A stretch of 64,000 nt of DNA, from positions 1 to 64,000 of the forward strand of contig JADDOH010000293.1 in assembly GCA_016648135.1 (NCBI GenBank). The letters are read 5' to 3'. A program made the translations under genes and the position numbers. Within the stretch, counting starts at the first letter, position 1. Each line of letters opens with the position of its first letter. Below the pieces are notes generated by a model. It saw only the letters and a program-made list of their open reading frames with translations. It was not told the origin of the DNA and did no database searches. Below are positions 55,380-64,000 of this stretch, in pieces. Source of the stretch: Agrypnia vestita (lineage: Eukaryota > Arthropoda > Insecta > Trichoptera > Phryganeidae).

Positions 55380-55577
55380 ATTCAGGTACCCTTCACTCAA
55401 GCACTACTTCCTCCATACAGGTATGAGGGAAGTAGTGGTTGTGAAAGAATTAATGGCGCATTCACATCATGGTTTGATATCACGAAAGGTGTCAATATGG
55501 GATGCGTTATATCACCACGTATTTTAAATCTGTACATGGACAGTTGTATGAAAAAACTGAAAGAATCTAAAAAGTAA
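55380..55577 (+). pseudogene. LINE reverse transcriptase fragment (RT mid-region)
   Basis: Open frame YRYEGSSGCERINGAFTSWF, then DITKGVNMGCVISPRILNLY and MDSCMKKLKE. The pattern G-x-x-x-x-V-x-x-G-x-x-x-x-W-F-x-x-x-x-G-V-x-Q-G-C-x-x-S-P-x-L-F-N-(I/L)-Y is RT motif 4 of non-LTR retrotransposons; here the usual R-Q-G is N-M-G. It breaks off before the YADD box. It could come from the same family as 29250-29725. Confidence 0.7.
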
Positions 55578-55579
55578 AA

Positions 55580-56367
55580 AGAAAATCCGCAAACTTTCGC
55601 CATTTAAAAAAAAATAATCAAAATATTAGGACTCTCAAATCAAATTATATTTTTAGAGCATTTTTTTTTTTTAACAGCGGCAGACGAGAGAATGGAAAGC
55701 ATCAAGACAGTGACAAGAAAAAACTTATACGACATCGTGAGAGAATCTACTTAAAATAATTTTGACAGAAAGATGGAATATTTGGAAAATAATCATATAA
55801 TAATTACAAAATTATCAAGTGAAAAATTTCCGATTCTGTATTTGCGTCATATTTAGAGCATAATTATTAAACAATGATTTTGTTAAATTTTTTAAACATT
55901 TTCTGTCATAAAACTTCATAAAATAATTTCGCGCACTTTTCGATAGCCAATGCTCCTCTGTGCGTTGGTAAAATGGAATTAATCTTTCGAAAATAAATAC
56001 ACGCGACTATGTTGAAATCGGATGTTTCATAAATAAAATCTATTGACGGTGAATTAATGAAATAACACAAGGTCCGGACCCTTCTCCGAATATAATTTTT
56101 AATAATCCGAAATGTCTCGGTTCGTTTTGGATTTAATCCTTTATTCAAACATTAATTAAACATTTTGAAATTCATTTTCAGACCATTGGATGGAACAATC
56201 TCCAATTATTCTCGCCGCAAACACACCCTACGACCGGATGCTTTTGTGAAATATGTGCAAAATGTTTGTGAAGTTTAATCTCGTGAGGTTTGGACAGTTT
56301 GTTAGGAGCAAGCAAATGCTTAATTATTTCCTTCAGCCACGATGAAGGGAAAGTCTTGCACTCATAC
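55580..56367. other. No gene recognised
   Basis: AT-rich; the frames are not protein-like. Confidence 0.4.
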
Positions 56368-56610
56368 ATTTTATTGAACATAAATCATCATTAATACTCG
56401 CCATTTTGTCTGCTGCTGGACGAAAGCCTCCCCAAGTTCAAGCACTTTTCTTTGTCCGTTGCTAATCGCTGACACATATTTATTTAATGATTTTGTCAGT
56501 CCAGCGGGTTGAAGAGTGATCTATTAGTCTCTCGATTATCCTTGGGTCCCACTAAATTACTGCATTCGTCCGGCGAGTGGCCTGCCTATTGCCATTTCAT
56601 ATTGTTTATA
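56368..56610 (-). pseudogene. RTE/BovB-like LINE C-terminal fragment
   Basis: The minus strand includes WDPRIIERLIDHSSTRWTDK-like text and, after decay, LGEAFVQQQTKWRVLMM before a stop. The E-A-F-V-Q-Q-x-T-K-W ending is the RTE/BovB ORF terminus, also seen at 3570 and 32695. It is 5' truncated and frame-broken. Confidence 0.6.
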
Positions 56611-57800
56611 TATAATATATTTCTTACATATTAAATTATATTAATTACTAGCTGAAAAGTATTTAGTAAGTTAGTTATTAAAATGAAATTTTAGAATGTA
56701 ACAAAATGCGCACCATAAGTTAGCCGTCAAAGAGAACAAAATGTGTATATTTCATAAATAGTTTATGGTTGTTTCGTAACTGTCAAAAATTTATTCGCTT
56801 GAAATAAGTATTCCAGTAATATAAATAAGGTACTGTTAACCATCTTCAATTCAGTAGGTACTAATCATAAAGATGCTCAATTCAAAAGTTGACGAATGGT
56901 TGCTTGAAAATTAGAATTATTTTTTGAATTATGATTATAGCTGTGTAATCGAAATGCCAAAAAGGGAATACTCGTATAGTTTTCTGTATTTCATGTTATT
57001 GTCGATGTTCGCGTTCGGCCGCGTTTGATTAAATATCATCGTCAATTTGGAAATATTCGCTGGTAAAAACTTGTAATTACTATGCGATTCTTAACATCAG
57101 CTTTTTAATAATGAAGACGTTAATTGCGAAATCTCAAAGGAAATCGCTATGGTCGTGGTAATGTATATTTTTACATTTGTACAGTTTTTGTTTTAATATT
57201 GTTTTAATACGTTTTATCTGTGCCAAAAATGTACAACTTAATTAGTACACAAACCCACTATTTTTTAAAAATTATTTTAATCTTTGGCCAATTTGCAATT
57301 GCCTTAAAAAAATGCACCTTGATACAAGTATTATTATATAGAGAATTCAATATATTTCGGCCGCAAGTTACGGCTGTGAAAACAGCATCATCTAGCGTAG
57401 ACTTTTATTAACTTAAGCGGCGGACATTGTTACGTAGAGAATTATGTTTTTTGATTTTTTTTATATAACAGTTAATTACATTTAATTTTATTCTAGTTTA
57501 TTAAAACTATAATAAGTACATACATTTTATTCGCTGTACCTCTCTAAAAAGAAACTCTTATGCTTGGAGAGTGACTTACTTTTATATTATTTATTTTGTA
57601 TACATGATTAAAGAATAATTTAATTTTTAATTGTGTTATTCGAAGTAGTCATTTACATTCTTTTTTATTTGTTTGATCTCAGTTATTTTCATAATTCCTG
57701 TAGAGGGCTATTGAAATTCTTTATTTTTCAATATGTAGATTTGCGATAGATCGACAAAATCACCTAGAATATATATCTTTTATTTATTTTATTTTTTAAC
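56611..57800. other. No gene; one unit of the ~100-bp repeat
   Basis: AT-rich. A single copy of the 55040 repeat sits at about 57385-57460. A weak hammerhead-like pattern next to it is listed among the rejected items. Confidence 0.4.
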
Positions 57801-57860
57801 ACCACTTTATTGAGTTTAAACCAACTAATTTCGACTTACAGCTGAGCCTTCATCAGGTTT
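57801..57860 (-). ncRNA. Hammerhead ribozyme, type I, partly degenerate
   Basis: The minus strand has a perfect core CTGATGA (57850-57856), stem II GGCT/AGTC with one G-U pair, GAAA (57829-57832) and stem III ATTAGT (57824-57829), which can still pair with itself through G-U wobbles. U is at the cut. AGTGGT lies 16 nt on (57801-57806). Stem I (AAAC against GGTTT) needs a bulge. Confidence 0.6.
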
Positions 57861-57948
57861 CATTATTAATTAAACAAAAACAAAATTACTAACATTCAAG
57901 AAAGCATTAAAGGAAGAAAGAGACAGAACGTCAACTGTGGTGGGGGTT

Positions 57949-57950
<2 letters not shown>

Positions 57951-57980
<30 letters not shown>
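57951..57980. repeat. GA microsatellite
   Basis: About a dozen GA dinucleotides in a purine-rich patch between the hammerhead and the Harbinger element. Confidence 0.95.
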
Positions 57981-57983
<3 letters not shown>

Positions 57984-58308
57984 TGGGTGGGTGTAGTTAA
58001 TTAGGAAGGGAATATAATACAAGGGGAATATATGTTTGTAATTTTATTTCTGTAAATGTAAATTTTCGTAATGTAAATGTAAATTATGACTTTAGGTTTT
58101 AAAAAAAAACATTTACTAAATGTAATTTCTACAGTGCCTTTCAATAAGTAGGTAGTTGAAGAAAGAAACTATCTGTACGAGCACAATTCTAGCGAATCTC
58201 CCCATCACGCTGCTGGGTCGGCGTGGGCGTCGCTGGTTTCCCTAAGAGCACAATCTCCGACACTCGCGCCGAGTCGTTCGGAGAATACTTAGGCTACGTT
58301 CACATGAC

Positions 58309-58520
58309 CGCGCGGTACCGCGCGGAACTACTCACCGCGCGGTACAAGATCTTAATAAATAGAGTTTATCGTCTACATTAACGCGCGGTACCGCGCGGCA
58401 CCGCGCGGCACCGCTCCTACCCGCGCCCAAGATCTTGACCCGCGCGGTACTGCGCGGTGCCGCGCGGATCAAGATCCTACAAGCCTGTATCGACCCGTTC
58501 AGTTGATCCGCGCGGTTTGA
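58309..58520. repeat. Array of CCGCGCGG palindromes, left end of Harbinger
   Basis: At least eight CCGCGCGG or close variants, often as the 18-bp palindrome CCGCGCGGTACCGCGCGG, interspersed with 'aagatctt' (58349, 58429). Right-end copies lie at 58999-59024. Such subterminal repeats may be binding sites for the element's own proteins. Confidence 0.85.
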
Positions 58521-58548
58521 GACGGACAGACGCATAGATCGAAGAAAA

Positions 58549-58668
58549 TGAGTAGCGAAGACGTATCTATCGATTTGCTTATCGATGAAATTAAAAAAAG
58601 AGATGCCATTTGGAATCTTAGTTCGAAGGACTATTCGAATAAAATAATAAAAAGAAGATCTTGGTGAT
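58549..58668 (+). pseudogene. MADF-domain protein of Harbinger, N-terminal stub
   Basis: ATG at 58549 begins MSSEDVSIDLLIDEIKKRDA, then IWNLSSKDYSNKIIKRRSW and a stop. The pattern L-I-x-x-I-x-x-R-x-x-(L/I)-W-(N/D)-x-x-x-x-x-Y-x-(N/D)-x-x-x-(K/R)-x-x-x-W is the start of a MADF (Myb/SANT-like) DNA-binding domain. Animal Harbingers carry such a second protein, thought to help bind the DNA ends and import the transposase. Only about 39 residues remain; the deletion junction follows directly. Confidence 0.7.
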
Positions 58669-58674
58669 ACCTTG

Positions 58675-58936
58675 ATGCAATACCTTATAGCATGATCACT
58701 ATGTTTTAAATCGTTTTCAACGCAATCATATAAAAAATCGAAGGATGTAACCGACATCCTGAATTAGTTAAAAAATTCTCTTCGTGTAGTCTCAGGTCGG
58801 GATATAAAGTAAAAAATAGGCTTGAAGAAAGTCTTTGACTTAAAATAGGATGCACCCAGTATCTTCTTTGTCTTCTTCTGCGATGTTTCAGTTTTCGGTA
58901 TAAAATCCGTAAGCAAATTGCCTCCTCCACATCCAT
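58675..58936 (-). pseudogene. PIF/Harbinger transposase, N-terminal fragment
   Basis: The minus-strand frame starts MDVEEAICLRILYRKLKHRR, then RRYWVHPILSQRLSSSLFFT and LYPDLRLHEENF. After a frameshift it continues RMSVTSFDFLYDCVENDLKH and SDHAIRYCIKVSP, where it stops at the internal deletion. (R/K)-R-x-W-V-(H/R)-P followed by F-x-x-(F/Y)-x-R-M-x-x-x-x-F-x-x-L is the opening of Harbinger/ALP1-like transposases. The catalytic DDE nuclease domain is absent. Confidence 0.75.
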
Positions 58937-59044
58937 TCTCTAACAATGTTGATGCCGGACTGGCTCGCGCACAATGCTGTCATGTGAACGCTCTCACCGC
59001 GCGGTACCGCGCGGGACCGCGCGGTCCATGTGAACGTGGCCTTA

Positions 59045-59900
59045 TGCAGTATAATAATGTAACTTCACTCCCTGAAAACCGGATGCTCCCAGACGAACCA
59101 GAGGGGTTTGTCACTTGGAATCTTGTTGTTTCAAATTCGAAGCCCTCCGGAATCTTAGAGAGGACAATTGTCATAATGCGTCTTGAGCATTCAAGCGCTC
59201 ATCTGCCAGTTAAGCGAGAAGCAAGTTAAGACGAAAATCGTAGAATTAATAATACTTGTATTTCGACACCTTCTGCAACTGTTATCATAATATATTTTCC
59301 TTCCAATGCAGTAGTTAGTTAGTAGAGAAAAATGTTGATATTTCCCGCAAGGTGTCTATAGCTAGACCGCATTCAAAAGAATGTGCTCAAAAAATATGTG
59401 TTTTGTTACGATGCAAAAGAAGTTTTTCTAGTGAGTAAGTAAAACTAAAAAATATATATTTATTTGGAATATCGTATTGAGGCTTGTAATATGGGCTTGC
59501 CAGACAACTTTCCTCCGCTTTCTTCTTACCGGACAAAGCTAGGGAATGATCTTTTTATTGTGGTCGACCTATAGACAAACAAAGAGAAAAAATACATCAA
59601 GATCATAGATGACACAAACATAAATAACTATTTTATTAAAATTGAATACGGTGTTTGTGCCATCTGATATTTTGGATATATTTATAAAGAGAAACATTAT
59701 GGATACATTATATTTATAAAGAAAAACATATTTACTAAATGAAACTAAATATGATTGGGAAAAAATAATAATCCATTAATATTCTACTCAGCCTATTATT
59801 GTTTTGCTTATTTCTATCAAGCTTGGATTCTGAAAGCATATAGGCAGGAACTCATAAAAAATGCTCTTAAATACAGATACTTTCACGGAACGTCGCTTTG
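59045..59900. other. No gene assigned
   Basis: The patch 59070-59228 has balanced composition and an open frame (PENRMLPDEPEGFVTWNLVV...), with no domain that I recognise. The rest is AT-rich. Confidence 0.35.
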
Positions 59901-59959
59901 GGAGAAAAATAGAAACAGTGGATATTCGATAGCGATTAATGAGTGATTAATTATTTTAA

Positions 59960-60180
59960 TAAATTGACAAAGTCACTGAACACAAATTTAATTAATACAC
60001 TATTTTTGAATTCACATGATTACGCAACTTAACACTCGTCTATGAACATTTTATTCACTTTCGAATAAATTCTGTTCACTATCGCACAAAACTAGGCACT
60101 TCAAATTATTTTCGTCGCTTGGTTTACAACGCGCGATGGTCTGGAACACAGTTTTTGCTACGGTTTGTCGCTAATATTGC
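59960..60180 (-). other. Leader-like sequence downstream of a TATA box
   Basis: Read on the minus strand, the text after the TATA box at 60234-60241 resembles an untranslated leader ('gtagcaaaaactgtgttcca', 'gaagtgcctagttttgtgcg', 'aacagaatttattcgaaagt') and reaches a first ATG near 60047 that is followed by a five-codon frame and a stop. No transposon or gene ORF follows. It may be the promoter end of a lost element or gene. Confidence 0.3.
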
Positions 60181-60233
60181 GTCGGCAGAAACGTTAAAAT
60201 AAAACGATGACTCGCCGCAGCGCCTGGCCCTGC

Positions 60234-60241
60234 TATTTATA
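60234..60241 (-). promoter_or_regulatory. Candidate TATA box
   Basis: The minus strand reads TATAAATAGCAGGGCC, a strong TATA with GC-rich flanks. About 25-30 nt on is GCGAGTCATC, which could hold the start site. Upstream are two 14-bp direct repeats GTTCACGTTATTCA (60308-60321 and 60331-60344) that could be factor sites. Confidence 0.4.
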
Positions 60242-60344
60242 CGAAAAACACTGGTTTTTCGAATCCTCGAAAACATTCTTTACATTTCTAGTGTTTGCGA
60301 GAGAGGTTCACGTTATTCACCCGTAGACGGCGTTCACGTTATTC

Positions 60345-60963
60345 AAAATGGCGACAGTTTTGGCGTCAGGTGGCAAACGATCGTAAAATAGGGGAAGCCG
60401 ACCCCAAATGAAATAGGAAATGGAGAAGAAAAAGAAGAAGAAGAAGCTGTAGGGTATTCTAGATCTTTCAATAGTGTTGTTCCAAAATTACATTTTACAA
60501 GGGATTCGGACAGTGCCCAATTCCTTTTGTTTACCATTTCATTTAAATATTCTTAAAATATGTATATTATAACACCGTATACATTTCAGTAGGTATTTAT
60601 ATCGTGAATAGTAATAAAAATGACATTAGCTTACAGAAGGCTCTAATCTTCCATGATAAAACGAGGGAAAAATCCATATTACGGAACTTTATTACGATAA
60701 ATTATTTGTTATATATATAATTCTTAACATAAAATATTAAACACAATACTGATAGATGCATAATTCATACATAGAATTCAATTCAAGTACAATTTTTCCC
60801 ATTTTTTTTTTCTGGGAGTCACTTAGGCAGAAAAAATCTATTTATCTAAAGTTATTTACCGAAATATTATTTCTTTACAAACACCTTGCGATTAATTTCT
60901 TCGCGATCAATATAATAAATCAAACATTTTTCAAAAAAATAATGTAAGTAAGTCATTCCTTAA
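60345..60963. other. No gene recognised
   Basis: A short GAA microsatellite at 60425-60448. The rest is AT-rich up to the MITE, whose TAA duplication is at 60961-60963. Confidence 0.4.
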
Positions 60964-61126
60964 GCCGGCGCCAAACTGCGCGGATCTTTCGCCGCATCTC
61001 TTCATTGCAGAACGCCGCGACATATCTTTTCATACGATTGCGCTTATCATCGATCGATCCATTTGCTTTGCATGTTTGATGCGACGGAAAAGACGCCGTG
61101 GAGATCCGCGTAGTGTGGCGCCGGCC
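60964..61126. mobile_element. Harbinger-type MITE, 163 bp
   Basis: Inverted ends of about 24 bp, starting GCCGGCGCCAAACTGCGCGG (left) and GGCCGGCGCCACACTACGCG (inward from the right), are flanked by TAA (60961-60963 and 61127-61129). A three-base TWA target duplication and G/C-rich ends fit PIF/Harbinger MITEs. The centre is GC-richer than the surroundings and has no coding capacity. Its ends differ from the Harbinger at 58292, so it belongs to another family. Confidence 0.75.
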
Positions 61127-61339
61127 TAATAACAATAATTTCGAATGTCCGTCCGTAACTTCTTATCCAATATCTGATTTTATTCCGTTTTCAAAATAAG
61201 TATGATAGCTGATCTCATTCCGTTTTCAAAATTAGTGTGATTTCAAAATGGTTATTATATAAAATGAAAACACTGCTTTTATAATAAAATACTATATCGC
61301 ATATGTCATTCGTATTAATCATTAATAAAAATAGATAAT

Positions 61340-61560
61340 TCTATATGTAATAATGTCCATTACTAACGCTACCAGAGGCACAAATATTGATGAATATAAA
61401 ATGAGGTACAAAATAAATAAAATATCCATGTAAAAAGTTACGTCACTACCAGACGCTACCAGACGGCTAAAATGAGTTATAAGAAGCAAAAAAACATAGG
61501 TAATTCTTTATTTAATAATTTCCATCATTAACGTTATCAAGACGTATCGCTACTCTAGAT
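61340..61560 (-). repeat. Tandem ~100-bp repeat, opposite orientation
   Basis: At least two diverged units with 'tccattactaacgctaccag' and 'tccatcattaacgttatcaa' correspond to the reverse complement of the array at 55040-55335. Confidence 0.55.
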
Positions 61561-61569
61561 AGCGCTGTT

Positions 61570-62630
61570 CTTACAGCCTTAACTCGCTTCCCAAATACAT
61601 AATAAAATTTACGTCATTTTTTATGGGTTATAGATTGTATTAATCATATTATCTTATGAGTAAATTATGAATAAATTTTTTTTTTAATATAACAATAATT
61701 AAATTTGTGGATTTGCATTATGAATCTGCCTTTATTTGACCCTGGATCTACGAAACTGATACTAGGACGCCCCACCTTACTTTACAAGAAGTGATTTATT
61801 GTATGTGGTAAGGTGCTATACGAGAGAAGAGGTGATAGATGGGAGGGTTAGCAAAAGGGGAAATAAATAGGATATTCAAATGTCTCCAACTATCTGTATG
61901 TATCTTCTTCTCGACTTAGACTTGGGTCGAAATGATCTTCCTTGGTAATGAAATTTGTCGGGTATATGAATCTAAATATTTGTAGATATATTTTTTTAAT
62001 ACTAGCACCGGCTTTAAGGTGTTGACCACCTTGACATTTTGAAGTTATAGCTTAGAGTTCTAAGTATAATTAAATTCATCACTCATTCAAAAATTCTAGT
62101 TATAGCATTTTGAAGCTAGCGTGATAGGAGAATTTGCAAAAGAATTTTATCATTCTTTTACGTTTTTTTATAAAAGCATTAAATAAATTCCCATTTTCAT
62201 ACAGGTAGAGAAAAAATATCAAAAATTATTTGGCTGATTTTGTTACTTTTAAGTACGATGAAGCATAAGCACAGATTTTTAACATCGAATATTATTTCAG
62301 GGAAAAAATGAAAATTATTTTCGAAGTGATTTTTTTTGCACAAATATTTTTTCGGCACACCATATTGTACACATTATTTAAAAAGAGAATAATTTTTTGA
62401 AAGTTACCTTCTTTTGGCGCATTGAGGATAATTTTTTTATTGTAACGGAAGTTGCGTACGCGCAGCGTCCGTATTGTAGCGGAAAGCAGCATGTAACGGA
62501 ATGCGAGACCACGAAACGCGCGCCCATTTTTCGCGCGTTTTTCCAACATAAAAAGAGGAGCAGTCATTACATTTTAATTTATAAATATAGGGTTTGATTG
62601 TTCACAATTTGTAAAGTTTATTAAGTATTA
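61570..62630. other. No gene recognised; CpG-rich patch 62450-62545
   Basis: The patch ('gcgtacgcgcagcgtccgta', 'cgaaacgcgcgcccattttt') is unlike the AT-rich surroundings. No recognisable frame or transposon end is seen. Confidence 0.35.
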
Positions 62631-62635
62631 AGTAT

Positions 62636-62682
62636 ACCCTGACGAAGGAACGTTGTTTCCAAACCGGTTGGTTTTTACCAAA
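62636..62682 (+). ncRNA. Hammerhead relic
   Basis: ACC then CTGACGA (62639-62645), stem II GGAA...TTCC, then AAACCGGTT. The G of GAAA (G12) is missing or has become C. Stem III ACCGGT is perfect, U is at the cut, and stem I pairs ACC with GGT. G12 is essential, so this copy should be dead. A clear AGTGGT box is not seen. Confidence 0.5.
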
Positions 62683-62689
62683 AATTAAG

Positions 62690-63717
62690 ATGTGATAAAC
62701 TAAGTTAATTCGTTTGATTATGCTAATTTATCAATTTATTAAAAAATATAATCTATGCAACGTAATTTAAAATTGTTTTTTGGCTATAAAATTTTTCTAT
62801 ACGTGAAATTTTTGTTGCACGGTTCATTGATGTGTACATATTGTGTAGAGCGTACATCGTCAGAGAATTCTCATTACCGTTCTTGATATTAACAAGGATA
62901 CATGTTTCATGTTGGAATTAATTATTCAAACTAACTTAAAATCTGCTAAACCGGATACCGTGTCAGAATTCATTTAGGTACTTGCTCAACGTTCAGAACT
63001 AAACACGTCTTCCAGAATACATCCACACATTAGGATGAAGTTTAATTGAAGCATGTTTCATCTCACAATTCTCTGGATTCACGAAAATGTCAGATGTTGA
63101 AAACGACATATCTAAGAGAACTATTTTTATCGATAAACCCCTTCTTTACTCCAAGTTAATTCAATTGCAAAAATATTTCAATTCAGCCAAGATTTGAACC
63201 TAAAAACTTCTAATCTATAATTCGTTGCACCAGCAAACGTTTGCAAATATTTATGTTGTTCTGCGATTATAGGTACTGGAAAAAGAAACATGAATCTGTG
63301 TGACGGCAACCATGGACCGTTTAAATCTACTCTTAGATGAATTAATGAGACAGAGAACCTAACAAAATATATTGTCTCCGAATTATATAACAACGGCACT
63401 CGAACTTGAGATATTTCTTTTACCATTAATATTTTTTTTTTGCATTAGAGATCGCTCCATTTACAATGCAAGTATATCTTGGAGTACCTAAATTGAGGCG
63501 ATATATAAACCATATTATGTGATATTCCTTCTTAAATTATTACTTTATATTTTTTTACATAAACAATTTTACGATTTTTTAAAAAATTTTTTACTTTAAT
63601 TTACTCAAATTAATTACCTAAATTTATTCATTTAAATAACTTGAATATTTTTTACGTAATTTTTTTCTTTTTTTTTACTTTTTTTTTTTATATAAGTAAA
63701 TAAATACTTATTCCTTA
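62690..63717. other. No gene recognised
   Basis: AT-rich. A weak B-box-like text on the minus strand near 63180-63240 ('aggttcaaatcttggctg') may be a SINE relic. Confidence 0.4.
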
Positions 63718-63764
63718 GGAACCGACATGTAAAAGTACCGTCACTTTTGACGGGTTACAGCTAG
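63718..63764 (+). mobile_element. Helitron 3' terminus
   Basis: The hairpin CCGTCA (63738-63743) with TGACGG (63748-63753) is followed by GTTACAGCTAG ending at 63764 and then T, a canonical Helitron 3' end. The leader 'gaaccgacatgtaaaagtac' is shared with the reversed copy at 38034-38080. Confidence 0.6.
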
Positions 63765-63774
63765 TATATAAAAT

Positions 63775-64000
63775 AATTGTTAACTGTATTTTTTGATAGA
63801 CTTCAACGTTTTTACTTCCTTTCTTTTAAATCGTGGCGTCTGCTTTCTTGCTTGACAAAAAACTTTGGATCGATTTGTAACCCTTTTCACGTGATCCAAT
63901 TGAGCTGAAACTTTGCAAGTAGATTCGTGGCGACGATCAAGAAGATCTTAAAATTTAAAAAACTAAGAAAAAAATAATAATTATATTTTTCAAATGTTTT
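63775..64000 (+). repeat. Dispersed repeat R1, copy 3 (runs off the window)
   Basis: The 'tcgtggcgtctgctttcttg' to 'cgtggcgacgatcaagaaga' module of R1, immediately after a Helitron 3' end, is cut by the window edge. Confidence 0.7.

Larger units (their letters stand above)
58292..59041. mobile_element. PIF/Harbinger element, internally deleted, 750 bp
   Basis: Inverted ends (GGCTACGTTCACATGACCGC at the left; GGCCACGTTCACATGGACCG inward from the right) are flanked by TTA (58289-58291 and 59042-59044), the three-base target duplication of PIF/Harbinger. Subterminal arrays of the palindrome CCGCGCGGTACCGCGCGG occur on both sides. The interior keeps the starts of two genes pointing at each other: a MADF-like protein on the plus strand and the transposase on the minus strand. 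The 3' parts of both were removed by one deletion near 58665-58680. Confidence 0.85.

Noticed and set aside
57345..57395. Hammerhead-like pattern on the minus strand near the ~100-bp repeat
   Set aside because: The core is altered (TAGATGA), stem II would be unusually long and no stem I or AGTGGT box is found.
59047..59228. Open frame downstream of the Harbinger (SLPENRMLPDEPEGFVTW...)
   Set aside because: Plausible composition, but no recognisable family, start context or splice sites; not called as a gene.

Overview
This is an AT-rich (roughly two-thirds A+T by eye), gene-poor stretch of an animal genome, most likely an insect or other arthropod. The evidence is the mixture of transposon families: DD34D mariner, hAT, PIF/Harbinger with a MADF-type second ORF, Helitrons ending in hairpin-CTAG, RTE/BovB-like and Jockey-like LINE debris, tRNA-derived SINEs, and hammerhead ribozymes of the kind carried by Penelope-like elements and retrozymes. 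I cannot name the species or order. No complete host protein-coding gene is visible. Most open frames are chance frames or pieces of transposons. No bacterial-type operons, rRNA, CRISPR array or confident tRNA gene was seen.

Layout. 1-8 kb: a SINE, a short Helitron with internal ~133-bp repeats (1693-3201), another Helitron 3' end (4367), a 138-bp satellite (5011-5957) and a 5'-truncated mariner (6908-7255). 8-26 kb: SINE copies, two one-ended hAT-MITE fragments, a possible promoter plus first exon (13767-13834), a dispersed repeat (14320-14780), a hammerhead relic (17.65 kb), a LINE C-terminal fragment (20.9 kb) and a very well preserved hammerhead (25.27 kb). 26-34 kb: a hAT element with 8-bp target duplications and the C-terminal end of its transposase, split by a SINE (26388-28211), then LINE fragments at 29.5 and 33 kb and a local duplication. 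38-40 kb: a Helitron end, a second, internally deleted mariner whose start-codon region has expanded into a 34-bp tandem array, a hAT MITE with 7-bp target duplications, and a dispersed repeat. 43-46 kb: two head-to-head pairs of hammerhead motifs, one inside a near-perfect 242-bp palindrome. 47.3-48.6 kb: a full-length mariner, disabled by one stop codon and one frameshift. 49.0-50.1 kb: a non-autonomous hAT carrying a hammerhead relic. 50-56 kb: SINEs, another good hammerhead, and LINE fragments. 57.8-64 kb: two hammerheads, a 750-bp PIF/Harbinger keeping only the starts of both of its ORFs, a Harbinger-type MITE, an orphan TATA promoter and a Helitron end.

The most notable theme is hammerhead ribozymes. 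I count eleven hammerhead-like loci. At least seven share a downstream AGTGGT-type box 14-22 nt past the predicted cleavage site, and two more have a near match. Several also lie near a conserved TTAACTTTGTGG block. Stem III is a self-complementary hexamer that differs from copy to copy (ACATGT, ACCGGT, ACTAGT, ACGCGT), which suggests cleavage as dimers. This looks like a family of Penelope/retrozyme-type sequences; no Penelope reverse transcriptase is visible in the window. The second theme is a minisatellite built from a transposon's own start-codon region. Everything is read by eye; no alignment or folding was run.
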